Shown here: positions 50,922 through 59,948 of the stretch, one piece after another | Layout of the letters: each line of letters starts with the position of its first letter | Position numbering within the stretch: position 1 is the first letter of the stretch | Assembly (NCBI RefSeq): GCF_010731635.1 | Contig: NZ_AP022583.1 | Coordinates: 4,402,001 to 4,466,000, forward strand | Source of the DNA: Mycobacterium noviomagense | GTDB taxonomy: Bacteria > Actinomycetota > Actinomycetes > Mycobacteriales > Mycobacteriaceae | DNA length: 64,000 nt | Direction: 5' to 3' | Position numbers and translations under genes: made by a program | Notes under the pieces: model-generated | What the model was told of the DNA's origin: nothing | Databases searched by the model: none | The model's input: the letters and a program-made list of their open reading frames with translations, nothing else

Positions 50922-51644
50922 TCAGCAGCCCAGCTGCTCGGCGAGGTCGAGGAAGTCGGTCGCGTTGATGTCGAACCGTTCGTCGTAGTCGACGTCGACC
51001 GCACCGTTCGGCCCCAACTCCAGCGGGCGGATGACGAAGGCCGTCTGGAATCCCAACGCGGCCGCCGCCCGAATGTCGTATTTGTGGCTGGCCACCATCA
51101 TGATCTCGCCGGGTGGCAGCGCGAGATACTGCGCAGCCATGTGGTAAATAGCCGGCTCCGGTTTGAACACGCCCGCCATTTCGGCGCAGAACACCGCATC
51201 CCACGGCAGCCCAGCACGTTTGGAGATGTTCACCACCGCCGACACATCGGCGTTGGACAGGGTGGCCAGCGTGTACTTCTTCTGCAGTCTCGTGAGGCCA
51301 GGCACCACATCCGGCCACGGCGCGAGCCGCTGCCACGCGAAGGTCAATTCTTCTTGCTCGGCGCCGGAGAGATCGGTGAGGCCATATTGGTCCAGCAACG
51401 ATCGCAGAGCCGCCCGGTACATCGAGTGTACGGAAACCCATTTTTCGCGACTCGGTCTCGCCGAATCCACTGCGTTGAAATATGCTGCGCGCCAGGCATT
51501 GACAAATGCAGCCCAATCTACGCCCGGATGCCGGCCCGCACTGATGCGCTGGGCCTCGCAGCACAGCGTTGAATGAAAGTCTGTCGCGCTGCCCTGCACA
51601 TCGAAGAGCAGCGCCTTAAGGGCACGTCGCCCTCCGTGCGTCAT
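50922..51644 (-). CDS. Haloacid dehalogenase type II
   Basis: 240 residues. Seen: the HAD motif I FDVQGSATDF with the nucleophile Asp, LATLSNADVSAV (motif II), GVFKPEPAIYHMAA (motif III Lys) and MVASHKYDIRAAAALGF (motif IV Asp). L-2-haloacid dehalogenases and their relatives have this layout; in the usual motif the residue after the nucleophile is GT, here it is QGS. It lies 88 bases before the histone-deacetylase-like gene on the same strand. Between them is no gene I can support. Confidence 0.87.
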   Translation of the reverse strand: MTHGGRRALKALLFDVQGSATDFHSTLCCEAQRISAGRHPGVDWAAFVNAWRAAYFNAVDSARPSREKWVSVHSMYRAALRSLLDQYGLTDLSGAEQEELTFAWQRLAPWPDVVPGLTRLQKKYTLATLSNADVSAVVNISKRAGLPWDAVFCAEMAGVFKPEPAIYHMAAQYLALPPGEIMMVASHKYDIRAAAALGFQTAFVIRPLELGPNGAVDVDYDERFDINATDFLDLAEQLGC

Positions 51645-51699
51645 AGCAGCTAAAGTACCTTTGCGTGCGAAGACCAGACGGACGCTAGCGAACCACGCT

Positions 51700-52038
51700 A
51701 TGGGAAACGTGATCGATTGGTCCGATTTTCAACGGGTGGAATTGCGCGTGGGCACCATCGTCGAGGCAATGCCCCACCCTCGCGCGAAGAAGCCCGCGTA
51801 TGTGCTCACCATCGACTTGGGACCGTTGGGGACGAAGACTTCCAGCGCTCAAATCACCGACTACTACGATGCGCAGAAACTCCTTGGCCGCCAAGTGCTT
51901 TGCGTCTATAACTTCGCTCCAAAGAGCGTGGCCGGAATCACCTCGGAGGTGCTCGTGACCGGTGTGTACGACGAGGACGGCAAGGTAGTACTGGCCGGAT
52001 TCGACCGTCCAGTGCCCAACGGATCGCGATTGGCCTGA
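51700..52038 (+). CDS. csaA: CsaA-type tRNA-binding (EMAP-II-like) protein
   Basis: 112 residues with an OB fold. Seen: DFQRVELRVGTIVEAMPHPRAKKPAYVLTIDLGPLGTKTSSAQITDYY in parts, and LCVYNFAPKSVAGITSEVLVTGV near the end, as in B. subtilis CsaA, a chaperone-like protein that also binds tRNA. The chosen ATG gives the family length; 13 open codons upstream are ignored. It is divergent from the dehalogenase. Confidence 0.9.
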   Translation: MGNVIDWSDFQRVELRVGTIVEAMPHPRAKKPAYVLTIDLGPLGTKTSSAQITDYYDAQKLLGRQVLCVYNFAPKSVAGITSEVLVTGVYDEDGKVVLAGFDRPVPNGSRLA

Positions 52039-52105
52039 CCCGCCGATCAAAGCGAACCCGGCAGGTCGTCCGGTGCTGCTGAAAGTCCCTGTTCTGCAGT
52101 GCAAT

Positions 52106-53218
52106 CTACGACGGATACGCGGTGAGGATACCGTCGCCGGTGCCACTAACGCGTGTCCTGAACGGCCGACCGATCCGATCCAGGGTCCGCTGCAGCCACT
52201 CGACATCCTCGTGCGGAACACGCTCGAGCCGCATTCTTCGCATCCGCATCGGCAGCATCCGCAAGGTGACGCAGCAGCCGTCGGCCGAGGCAAAGTACAA
52301 CAGGCGCAAGTTCGGCCGGAATTCCTCGTATCCCGCGATGCCCTCGTAGTCGTCCACCGCGTCGCCGCAGCCGTACAGGATCAGTTTGTCGGCGTAGAGC
52401 TCAATCGGTCGTGGATGGTGGGATGAATGCCCATGCACGATGTCGACACCGGCGTTGATCAACCGGTGCGCGAAACGGACTTGGTGGATGTCGACGTCGT
52501 AACCCCAGTTCGAACCCCAGTGCACGGAGACAATTGCGATATCGCCGGGTTGCTTCGCCGCCAGCACCCGATCGGCGAGCACGTCAGCGCTGCGATCGGA
52601 GTGGTCGGCCACGAAAGCAACCCCCGGCCGGCCCTGGGTTGCCGCCCAGGAAGGCGCGATGCCGCTGGACGCCATACCGCAGGCGCCGATGACGACCCGC
52701 TTTCCGTCGCCGCAGGGCACGACGGCGGGACGCTCAGCTTGTTGGGCGGTCAGTCCAGCGCCTACCGCACGGATTTCGGCGTGGCCCAGCACATCCAGCG
52801 TGTCGACCAGTCCACCAGGACCGAAATCCAGGATGTGGTTGTTGGCGAGGGCACAGGCGTCGGGCCGGACCGCTGTCAAGCAACCGATGTTGTCGGGGTG
52901 CATCCGGTAGTGCACGGCTTTGCCGGGCGCGAACTGGCCGTCGGCGGTAACGCTGGTCTCCAGGTTGACTAACCGGACGTCGGGCGAGAAGTCGTCAATG
53001 AGCGACAGCGCCTCTCCCCACGGCCATGTCACGTCGGTCGGTACAGGAATTGGCCCGTTGAGGCGCTCGGCGAGTGTCACGTAGGTGCGGGCATCGGTGA
53101 CCGACGGCTCGCGAAGTTCGGCGCTTCCCGGATGCGGAAGTATTTGGTCAATCCCGCGACCGGTCATCACGTCGCCGCAGAGAAAGACCGTTACGCCGGT
53201 GTCAGGGCTCGCTGTCAC
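52106..53218 (-). CDS. CapA-like metallophosphatase fold protein (Rv0574c-like)
   Basis: 370 residues, close to Rv0574c as I recall. Seen: the CapA (poly-gamma-glutamate synthesis) fold with FLCGDVMTGRGID, VRLVNLETSVT, CALANNHILDFGPGG, VSVHWGSNWGYDV and HGHSSHHPRPIE, which supply the metal ligands. No membrane anchor is seen, so the protein is cytoplasmic or exported by other means. The role may be hydrolysis or biosynthesis at the envelope. Confidence 0.88.
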   Translation of the reverse strand: MTASPDTGVTVFLCGDVMTGRGIDQILPHPGSAELREPSVTDARTYVTLAERLNGPIPVPTDVTWPWGEALSLIDDFSPDVRLVNLETSVTADGQFAPGKAVHYRMHPDNIGCLTAVRPDACALANNHILDFGPGGLVDTLDVLGHAEIRAVGAGLTAQQAERPAVVPCGDGKRVVIGACGMASSGIAPSWAATQGRPGVAFVADHSDRSADVLADRVLAAKQPGDIAIVSVHWGSNWGYDVDIHQVRFAHRLINAGVDIVHGHSSHHPRPIELYADKLILYGCGDAVDDYEGIAGYEEFRPNLRLLYFASADGCCVTLRMLPMRMRRMRLERVPHEDVEWLQRTLDRIGRPFRTRVSGTGDGILTAYPS

Positions 53219-53260
53219 TGAGTGAAATTGTGCGCGCCGTTTGTCAGCGGGAATGGCGAT

Positions 53261-53608
53261 TTACCGCGTATCCCGACCCTCTGGCCCGTGCAGGAATCGA
53301 CGCCGCAGTGTCTCCAGGAGACGGTGAGCTTCGTCGATACGCGCCCGAAGCTGGACGAGCTCCTCGGGAGGCCAATCGTCCGAGGCGCGCCGCTGGCGGT
53401 GCTTCAGACCCCGGTCGAGCATGGATCTCGCCGCCTGCTCCAGCTGGGAGAGCTCGGAGCGCAGCATGCCCTCGAAAATCCGGGCCTGAGCCAACTCCGC
53501 AGCGTCGTGCGATTGCGCCGCTCCGCCGCCGACCGCACGGGCCGACCCGCGAGCGGGTTCATCGCGGCGGGACACAGCCAGTGGCCCGGTATCCGCGAAC
53601 TGCGTCAT
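53261..53608 (-). CDS. Small helical protein, paralogue of the 55,199 gene
   Basis: 115 residues. The C-terminal 70 residues (AAELAQARIFEGMLRSELSQLEQ, LVQLRARIDEAHRLLETLRRRF in parts) are amphipathic and form a coiled coil. The protein at 55,199-55,588 has the same pattern (DAAQARLFETILQVEIAQLQQ, LSELRARIEDVHHLLQRLRDRF). Both start MTQ. I do not recognise the family. The pair brackets tetR and the SDR relic. Confidence 0.75.
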   Translation of the reverse strand: MTQFADTGPLAVSRRDEPARGSARAVGGGAAQSHDAAELAQARIFEGMLRSELSQLEQAARSMLDRGLKHRQRRASDDWPPEELVQLRARIDEAHRLLETLRRRFLHGPEGRDTR

Positions 53609-53710
53609 AAGACCACCCCGCCACGACGATGTCTTGCCCTTCGCGCCGGAAGGCGCCGTCCATCATCTTGGTTGCCCACGCGGCGTGGATCAAACCGGGG
53701 ACGTCTGTAT

Positions 53711-54400
53711 GTGACGCTCGCTACGGTAGCGGGGTTGACGGCTGCTCGTGTCACCAAAGCAGATCAGCGTGGAGCGCGGTCGCGCGAGCTGCTGCTCGAC
53801 GCCGCAGAGCAGCTGATGGCGGAAAAGGGGTATGCCGCCACTCCGGTATCGGCGATCTGTAAAGCCGCCGGAGTGCCTGTGACGTCGTTGTATTGGCACT
53901 TCGGCAGCAAGGACGGACTGCTCGCGACAGTGATGGAACGCGGAGCCGAGCGCTGGTTCGCGTCGCTGCCGCGCGGGGACGACCGGGAGACACCGCAAGC
54001 CGACGCCGAGGCCTTGCAGGTGCAGGGCGCCGACGCGGTCGCGGCCAACCCGAACTTCTTGCGGTTGTTAGACATCCTGGCCATCGAGGGCCGAAACGAC
54101 GAATTAGCCGCGACGCTCGTGCACCGGGTGCGCGGCCATGCACAGGTCTACTTTCGAGCCGCGATCGAGCGTCTGCTGACGTCACTGTGCGACACCGTCA
54201 CGGCGCGCGTGGCCGCGGACGACCTGGCCCGGTTCGCCGTGGCATTTTCCGACGGATGCTTTTTTGCGCTGCAACTCGAGCTCGAAACCACTGACCTACG
54301 GCAGATGTACGCCGACCTGACCACCGCCATCCGAGCGCTGGCTCCGGCTGCCATCGGCCGCGCCAGAAACGGTGCCGAACCGCCCCAGGATTCGCCATGA
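53711..54400 (+). CDS. TetR-family regulator
   Basis: About 229 residues from a GTG (a TTG eight codons later is also possible). Seen: HTH with GARSRELLLDAAEQLMAEKGYAATPVSAICKAAGVPVTSLYWHFGSKDGLLATVMER (in parts; recognition helix PVTSLYWHFGSKD), and a helical C-domain. It precedes the eroded SDR gene by 18 bases on the same strand, so the SDR was probably its operon partner. Confidence 0.83.
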   Translation: MTLATVAGLTAARVTKADQRGARSRELLLDAAEQLMAEKGYAATPVSAICKAAGVPVTSLYWHFGSKDGLLATVMERGAERWFASLPRGDDRETPQADAEALQVQGADAVAANPNFLRLLDILAIEGRNDELAATLVHRVRGHAQVYFRAAIERLLTSLCDTVTARVAADDLARFAVAFSDGCFFALQLELETTDLRQMYADLTTAIRALAPAAIGRARNGAEPPQDSP

Positions 54401-54417
54401 TCGCCGGGCGAGCATCG

Positions 54418-55183
54418 TGAAGCCTGACCGCTGTGTCGTCATCACCGGCGGCACCGGAAGCCTCGGATACCGCACCGCCAAACTGCTCGCCCAACAGGAC
54501 TGGTCGGTGGTGATCACGGCCGCAATCCGGCGTCGACCGCGGACGCGGCCCGCAGCCTGGCCCAGCAGACATCAGGTCAGGTAATCGGCCTCCCACTGGA
54601 TTTGACCTCGTTGGCCGATGTGCGCCGATTCGTCGCTGATTTGGCCGAGCGCGAACTGCCGCCACTGCGGGCGAGTCTGCAACGCCGGCATCCAGATCGT
54701 CTCCGGCATGAGCTTCACCCCCCGACGGGATGGAAACCACGTTCGTCGTCAACCACCTCGCTCACTTCCTGCTCGTCCAGCTGTTGCTCCCAGTGATGAG
54801 CACACCGGGGCGCATCGTCATCGTTTCCAGCGACAGGTCCCACGCGGATCACGGTCAACGCATTCGACCCCGGGCTCATGCCCGGGACCGGGCTTGCGCG
54901 TGACTATTCCGGGATCCAGGCATTCGCGTGGCGCTACCTGCTCCCCGCACTGACGGTGGTGCCCGGTGTCAATGTCCATACTCCGGGCAAGTCCGCTGAA
55001 GCCTTGGCTCGGCTGGTCACCGACCCGGAGCTGAAAACCACGTCGGGCCAATACTTTTCGGGGTTCCGCAGTACACATTCGTCGGCCGATTCCTATGACC
55101 GCGCTAAAGCGGCTGACCTGTGGCGCACCAGCATCGAGTTGACCGGTTTTAGGTCTGCCGACAGCGGTGCGGCTAAGGCATAG
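54418..55183 (+). pseudogene. Decayed short-chain dehydrogenase
   Basis: Pieces of one SDR lie in order in different frames: VKPDRCVVITGGTGSLGYRTAKLL (cofactor), NPASTADAARSLAQQTSGQ and [67 protein letters not shown], then after a gap [16 protein letters not shown] and KTTSGQYFSG to the end. At least four frame changes are needed. The YxxxK catalytic region between VSSD and the PG motif is missing. This was a protochlorophyllide-reductase-like SDR. The nearest relatives would show the gaps. Confidence 0.82.
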
Positions 55184-55198
55184 CACCGCAAGCCAGTA

Positions 55199-55588
55199 TC
55201 AAAGTCCGGGGCTGTTCGGGAACCGATCTCGCAGCCGCTGCAGAAGATGATGGACGTCCTCGATGCGCGCCCGCAGCTCGCTGAGCGTTTCGGGGGGCCG
55301 ACGGTCGGAGAAACTGTCCGCGCCGCAACCGGAATTGAGGACTGCCACCAGTTGCTGAAGTTGGGCGATTTCCACTTGCAGGATGGTCTCGAAGAGCCGC
55401 GCCTGGGCCGCGTCTGCAGGATTCACCTGAGGGGGCACGCCGTTGTTGGCTGAGAACATGCGACGTGCCGGCGCGGATCTAGCCAGCGACGGATGTTCTC
55501 GCATTCGGACGGTCACACGATCGTGCGGTGGTCTGTCCATTACCTGTCGGGATGGTGCCAAAGTGGCCGACTTCAGTGGTTGCGTCAT
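55199..55588 (-). CDS. Small helical protein, paralogue of the 53,261 gene
   Basis: 129 residues with an unstructured basic N-terminus and a helical C-terminal half, DAAQARLFETILQVEIAQLQQLV and LRARIEDVHHLLQRLRDRF. The match to the other copy spans about 70 residues. GGGAGGTG lies just before the ATG, supporting the start. Function unknown. Confidence 0.75.
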   Translation of the reverse strand: MTQPLKSATLAPSRQVMDRPPHDRVTVRMREHPSLARSAPARRMFSANNGVPPQVNPADAAQARLFETILQVEIAQLQQLVAVLNSGCGADSFSDRRPPETLSELRARIEDVHHLLQRLRDRFPNSPGL

Positions 55589-55751
55589 GGGACACCTCCC
55601 GACTTGCCGATGCGCTTTGCAAGTATCGAGAGAGTATCCGCGCTCTGAACCAGACGGGACCTGCCGGAAGAGTTGTTAACCTGATGGCCATCCCTGTTAG
55701 GTCTTGTTCACCAATGTGACGCTTTTGCCGCCTGGCCTGAACGCACATGCT

Positions 55752-56822
55752 CTATGTGATCCGGCAGCCGTCTGTATCGAAGAAGTGCAGGTGGCCCGGT
55801 TGCGGATGCAGCCGCACTCGGCTGCCCCGCTGAGGCGGGTTGTGCCCGTCGGCGCGGGCGATCACAGATTGTCCCGCCGTGGTGTCGGCTCCGGTGATGC
55901 GGCCGTACAGGTACGCGTCGGCGCCAAGTTCCTCGACAACGTCGACCTCCATTTCGACACCGACGCCGCCCAACTCGAAGTGCTCCGGGCGGACGCCGAC
56001 GACAATCTCACCAGCGGCCTCGCTGACCTGCCGCGGCACCGGAATACGCCAGTCCCCCAAGGAGACTGCATGCTCGACGATCGGCACTTCGAACAGGTTC
56101 ATCGCCGGTGAGCCGATGAATCCCGCGACGAACACGTTTGCTGGGTTGCGGTAGAGCTCGCGAGGCGCCGCGCACTGCTGCAACACACCGTCGCGCAAGA
56201 CCGCGACGCGGTCCCCCATCGTCATGGCCTCGACCTGGTCATGGGTGACGTAGATGGTGGTGGTGCCCAGCCGCCGTTGCAACCCGGCGATCTGACTGCG
56301 CGTCTGGACCCGCAACTTGGCGTCGAGGTTGGACAGCGGCTCGTCCATCAAGAACACCTGCGGGCGGCGCACGATGGCACGCCCCATAGCCACGCGCTGG
56401 CGCTGCCCGCCGGAAAGCTCTTTCGGCTTGCGGTTCAGATAGGGCTCTAAGTCCAGGAGCCGCGCTGCATCCAGCACTCGGTCGCGGATCTCGGTCTTGG
56501 GCATGCGTGCCACCTTTAACGCGAAGCCCATGTTTTGTGCGACGGTCATGTGCGGGTACAGCGCATAGTTTTGGAAGACCATCGCGACATCGCGGTCTTT
56601 GGGTTCGAGGTCGGTCACGTCGCGCGCGCCGATTTTGATGTTGCCGGAATCCACCGGTTCCAAGCCGGCAACCATCCGCAGTGACGTGGTTTTGCCGCAT
56701 CCAGAGGGTCCGACCAGGACGACGAATTCACCGTCATCGACGGCGAGGTCCAATCGGTTGACGGCGGGCCGCGTGGTCGCCGGATAGCGCCGTGTCGCTT
56801 GTTCGAAAGTCACTGAAGCCAT
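55752..56822 (-). CDS. Sugar ABC importer ATPase (MsmK/UgpC type)
   Basis: 356 residues; the last gene of the importer operon, similar to M. tuberculosis Rv2038c. Seen: Walker A GPSGCGKTT, Q-loop FQNYALYPHMT, signature LSGGQRQRVAMGRAIVRRP, Walker B FLMDEPLSNLD, H-switch VTHDQ, and a C-terminal regulatory beta domain (MOI/TOBE type) as in carbohydrate importers. It energises uptake through the two permeases 30 bases upstream. The substrate is an unknown sugar or glycerol derivative. Confidence 0.92.
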   Translation of the reverse strand: MASVTFEQATRRYPATTRPAVNRLDLAVDDGEFVVLVGPSGCGKTTSLRMVAGLEPVDSGNIKIGARDVTDLEPKDRDVAMVFQNYALYPHMTVAQNMGFALKVARMPKTEIRDRVLDAARLLDLEPYLNRKPKELSGGQRQRVAMGRAIVRRPQVFLMDEPLSNLDAKLRVQTRSQIAGLQRRLGTTTIYVTHDQVEAMTMGDRVAVLRDGVLQQCAAPRELYRNPANVFVAGFIGSPAMNLFEVPIVEHAVSLGDWRIPVPRQVSEAAGEIVVGVRPEHFELGGVGVEMEVDVVEELGADAYLYGRITGADTTAGQSVIARADGHNPPQRGSRVRLHPQPGHLHFFDTDGCRIT

Positions 56823-56852
56823 TACAGATAACCGCTTTCCAAACTGTCCGGG

Positions 56853-57695
56853 TCAGCCACCGAGCCCGCTCACGGCGATACCGCGGATGAAGGACCGTTG
56901 CGCGACGGCGTAGACAATCACCAGCGGCAACAGAATCATCATCGATGCCGCCATCAGCACCGGCCATCGAGCCACGTACTCCCCCTGCATGCGCACCAAA
57001 CCGAGGGTGAGAGTGGCGATGCTGTTGCGCTGGATCATCACCAGCGGCCATAGGAAGTCGTTCCAGACATTAACCCAGGTGAGCACCGCGAGCACCATCA
57101 GCGCAGGTTTGGTGTGCGGCAACAGGATTCGCCAGTAGATCTGCCAGGGCGTGCATCCGTCGAGAATCGCGGCTTCCTCGAGTTCCACCGGCAGGGTGCG
57201 GAAGAACTGCCGCATGAGGTAGGTGCCGAACGCGCTACCGAACAATCCCGGCACGATCATCGCCCACGGCGTATCGGTCCACCCAAAAATCCGCATGAGG
57301 ATGAACTGCGGGATCACCGTCACCGTCAGCGGCACCATCAACGTGCCCAAATACAAAACGAACAGGACATCGCGGCCCCGAAACCTCAGCCGAGCAAAGG
57401 CATAACCGGCGAGCGAGCAGAAGAACACGTGGCCCGCTGTGACACATCCGGCGTACAGCACCGTGTTGAAGAACATGCGCCAGAGCGGCATCAGGCTGAA
57501 CACCTCGCTGTAGTTGGACCACCGGGGGTGCGACGGCAACAGCTTCGGCATGGTGACCTCACCCTCGTTCTTCAACGACCCGGACAACGCCCACAGAATC
57601 GGGAACAGCGCGCACCACGCGATCCCGATCAGCGCAACATAGAGGGCCACCCCGCGCAGCAGGCTGCGTTTGACCAACCGCTCAGCCGAAACCAC
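56853..57695 (-). CDS. Sugar ABC importer permease (Rv2039c-like)
   Basis: 280 residues from a GTG (the same length as Rv2039c), overlapping the previous gene by 14 bases. Seen: about six membrane helices and the EAA loop EEAAILDGCTPWQIYWRILLP, which docks the ATPase. NVWNDFLWPL follows near the end. A longer frame from 57725 overlaps the neighbour and is not used. Belongs to the second-permease group of carbohydrate importers (MalG type). Confidence 0.9.
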   Translation of the reverse strand: MVSAERLVKRSLLRGVALYVALIGIAWCALFPILWALSGSLKNEGEVTMPKLLPSHPRWSNYSEVFSLMPLWRMFFNTVLYAGCVTAGHVFFCSLAGYAFARLRFRGRDVLFVLYLGTLMVPLTVTVIPQFILMRIFGWTDTPWAMIVPGLFGSAFGTYLMRQFFRTLPVELEEAAILDGCTPWQIYWRILLPHTKPALMVLAVLTWVNVWNDFLWPLVMIQRNSIATLTLGLVRMQGEYVARWPVLMAASMMILLPLVIVYAVAQRSFIRGIAVSGLGG

Positions 57696-58635
57696 GGTCC
57701 ACCTCCAAAGAGCTTCGCCGCGCAAATCGCAACTGCAGCATGGTCAAAACTAGGAGAATCGCGAAGATCACCCATGCCAGCGCCGATGCGTAGCCGAACT
57801 CCAAGAACCCGAACGCGTGCTGGAACAGCATGATGCCGAATACATAGGTTCCGGTCTCCGGACCGCCGTTGCGTCCGGTGAGCACGTAAACCAGGTCGAA
57901 CGCCTGAAACGCGTGGATGATCGAGATCACGACGACAAACGACACCGCGCCGCGGATCAACGGCACCGTGATCGAGATGAACTGTCGTACCTCGCCAGCA
58001 CCATCGATTCTGGCCGCCTCGTAAACCGTGTCCGGGACACCCTGCATGGCTGCCAGCAGCACAACCGTGGCGAAAGGCACGCTCTTCCAGACACTGACCA
58101 AGCACAGCGAGACCATCGCCCACTTGGGATCAACCAGCCACGGGACGGGGCCTACGCCGATCCAGCCGAGCATGATGTTGAGCAGTCCGTTGTCGGTGTT
58201 GAAGACGAACTGCCACACGACGGCGATCACCACCGAAGACACCGCCAGCGGCAGAAAGGCGGCTGTGCGGAAAAGCCCGATTCCCTTAGCTTTTCGGTTC
58301 AGCACTGCGGCGACGACCAGGCTGATGAGCACTGTCGGGGCCACCGTGCCGACGGTGAAGACGACCGTGTTGGTCAGCGCGATGAGAAACAGGGGGTCGG
58401 AGCTGAACAGATCGCGGAAGTTGGACAGCCCGACGAACCTCGGCGGGGTGAACACATCCCATTTCTGAAAGCTCATGTACAGCGAGAAACCAAGCGGGAA
58501 GAGCATGAACACCGCAACTGCAGCCAAATTAGGTGCAACGAACATCCGTCCGGCCCGGGCTCGTCGCCGAGCTGCGGTGCGGCGGCCTGTCGATACAGTC
58601 AGCGCCGGGGCGGCGGGTTCCTCGGTCGCTGTCAT
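57682..58635 (-). CDS. Sugar ABC importer permease (Rv2040c-like)
   Basis: 317 residues, MalF-type. Seen: an N-terminal basic cytosolic segment, then six membrane helices (VFMLFPLGFSLYMSF, VFTVGTVAPTVLISLVVAAVL), and the EAA loop YEAARIDGAGEVRQFISITVPLI. It starts within the stop of the binding protein gene by a 4-base overlap and ends overlapping the second permease, so translation is coupled. Confidence 0.9.
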   Translation of the reverse strand: MTATEEPAAPALTVSTGRRTAARRRARAGRMFVAPNLAAVAVFMLFPLGFSLYMSFQKWDVFTPPRFVGLSNFRDLFSSDPLFLIALTNTVVFTVGTVAPTVLISLVVAAVLNRKAKGIGLFRTAAFLPLAVSSVVIAVVWQFVFNTDNGLLNIMLGWIGVGPVPWLVDPKWAMVSLCLVSVWKSVPFATVVLLAAMQGVPDTVYEAARIDGAGEVRQFISITVPLIRGAVSFVVVISIIHAFQAFDLVYVLTGRNGGPETGTYVFGIMLFQHAFGFLEFGYASALAWVIFAILLVLTMLQLRFARRSSLEVDRGFG

Positions 58636-59948
58636 GGCTGGCGTAGCACCTCCTCAACAGCGCCGCTCAACCCGGCCAACGATGTCGCCGGCCGCACGCC
58701 GCGCAGGACCGGTCCGAAGTTGCGGTCGATGAGCGCGTTGACTTTCTCCCACGCAGGGCTGATCGGCAGGCCTTGGGAGTGCGCGGGTCCGCCGGTGAGC
58801 ACGGCGATATTGCGAATCCTGCTGTGCGCCTGAGCGAAGCCGGTGGAGTTGATCGCCGACCGCAGTACCGGCACGAAAAGCCGCGACTCGCCGATCAATG
58901 CCTGCCCGATCGGGCCTGTCGCGAATTTCACGAATTCCCATGCTTGGTCCTTGCGAGGACTGCTTGCCGCGATGGCCAGGCCGGTGGTACCGATATTCGA
59001 GTGGGCACCGTGGCCTTTGGGCCCGGTTGGCAAGACGGTGACATCGAAGTCCAGCCCTTCGGCCCGGTCGAACGTCTGGTAGCGCCAATGTCCGCCCAGC
59101 GCCATCGCCGCCTTGCCAACCGAGAAGAGGTCCATTGTGGACATTGACTGTTGCTCGGTCGTAGTCGGCGCCACCTTGTGTCTGGTCGCGAGGTCGGCGT
59201 AGAACTGGACGCCTTCGATGAACGCTTCGTTGTCGAGGTTGAGGCGGGTGGGGTTCGTCCGCGGGGTGCACCACGGTACGCCGTTGTTCATGGCGAAGAG
59301 CCCAGCCGAGTACGCCGGTGCCCACGTGTCGACGAATCCCCACTGGCTGACCCGTCCCGAACCGTGTTGCCTGGTGAGAGCTCTTGCGGTGTCCAAGAAT
59401 TCGGCGAAGCTCCACGGCTGCTCCCAGCTGCGCGGTGGCGTCTTGACGTTCGCGTCGGCGAAAAGCTGCCTGTTGTAGAACAAGTAGTTCCCGGACCACT
59501 GCTCGGGGAAGGCATACTGGCCGCCGTCGAAGGTGAAGGTGTCATACAACGACGCGATGCTGTCGGTCCTCAGCTGCGCGGCAAACGCTTTGTCCTGCGC
59601 CAGCAGGGTATTGAGGTCCAGCAGTACGCCGCGGGCCGCGAGAACCGCGTAGCTCATTTCCCAGGCCATCAGCACATCCGGGCACTTGCCGCCGGCGCAA
59701 AACGTCGACATCTGCTGCACCGCGCCGGGGCCGGATAGCAGCATTCGGAACTTGATACCGGGATGCCGGCGCGCAAACGCGTCGACGACCCGTAGCCGGG
59801 CGTCGGCTTCTTCCGGATTGGCCGCGAAGAAGAATGTCAGTGCTCCGTCGTCGGCGCTACACCCTTGCGGCCACGGGGCCAGTGACGCCGCGCCCAGTGC
59901 GGCGGCCCCCCGCAACAGCGTCCGCCGCCCGAACCTGTCAGCGGCCAT
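58632..59948 (-). CDS. Sugar-binding lipoprotein of the ABC importer (Rv2041c-like)
   Basis: 438 residues. Seen: a Tat-like signal with twin Arg (DRFGRRTLLRGAAALGAASLAPW) followed by a lipobox with Cys (QGCSADD), and the type 1 extracellular solute-binding fold (GGKCPDVLMAW, QYAFPEQWSGNYLFYNRQLF, WEQPWSFAEFL, VGKAAMALGGHWRYQ). Similar over its length to Rv2041c as I recall. The long frame upstream to 60176 overlaps the sigma factor and is not used. The first 11 bases overlap the sigma factor gene. Confidence 0.92.
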   Translation of the reverse strand: MAADRFGRRTLLRGAAALGAASLAPWPQGCSADDGALTFFFAANPEEADARLRVVDAFARRHPGIKFRMLLSGPGAVQQMSTFCAGGKCPDVLMAWEMSYAVLAARGVLLDLNTLLAQDKAFAAQLRTDSIASLYDTFTFDGGQYAFPEQWSGNYLFYNRQLFADANVKTPPRSWEQPWSFAEFLDTARALTRQHGSGRVSQWGFVDTWAPAYSAGLFAMNNGVPWCTPRTNPTRLNLDNEAFIEGVQFYADLATRHKVAPTTTEQQSMSTMDLFSVGKAAMALGGHWRYQTFDRAEGLDFDVTVLPTGPKGHGAHSNIGTTGLAIAASSPRKDQAWEFVKFATGPIGQALIGESRLFVPVLRSAINSTGFAQAHSRIRNIAVLTGGPAHSQGLPISPAWEKVNALIDRNFGPVLRGVRPATSLAGLSGAVEEVLRQP

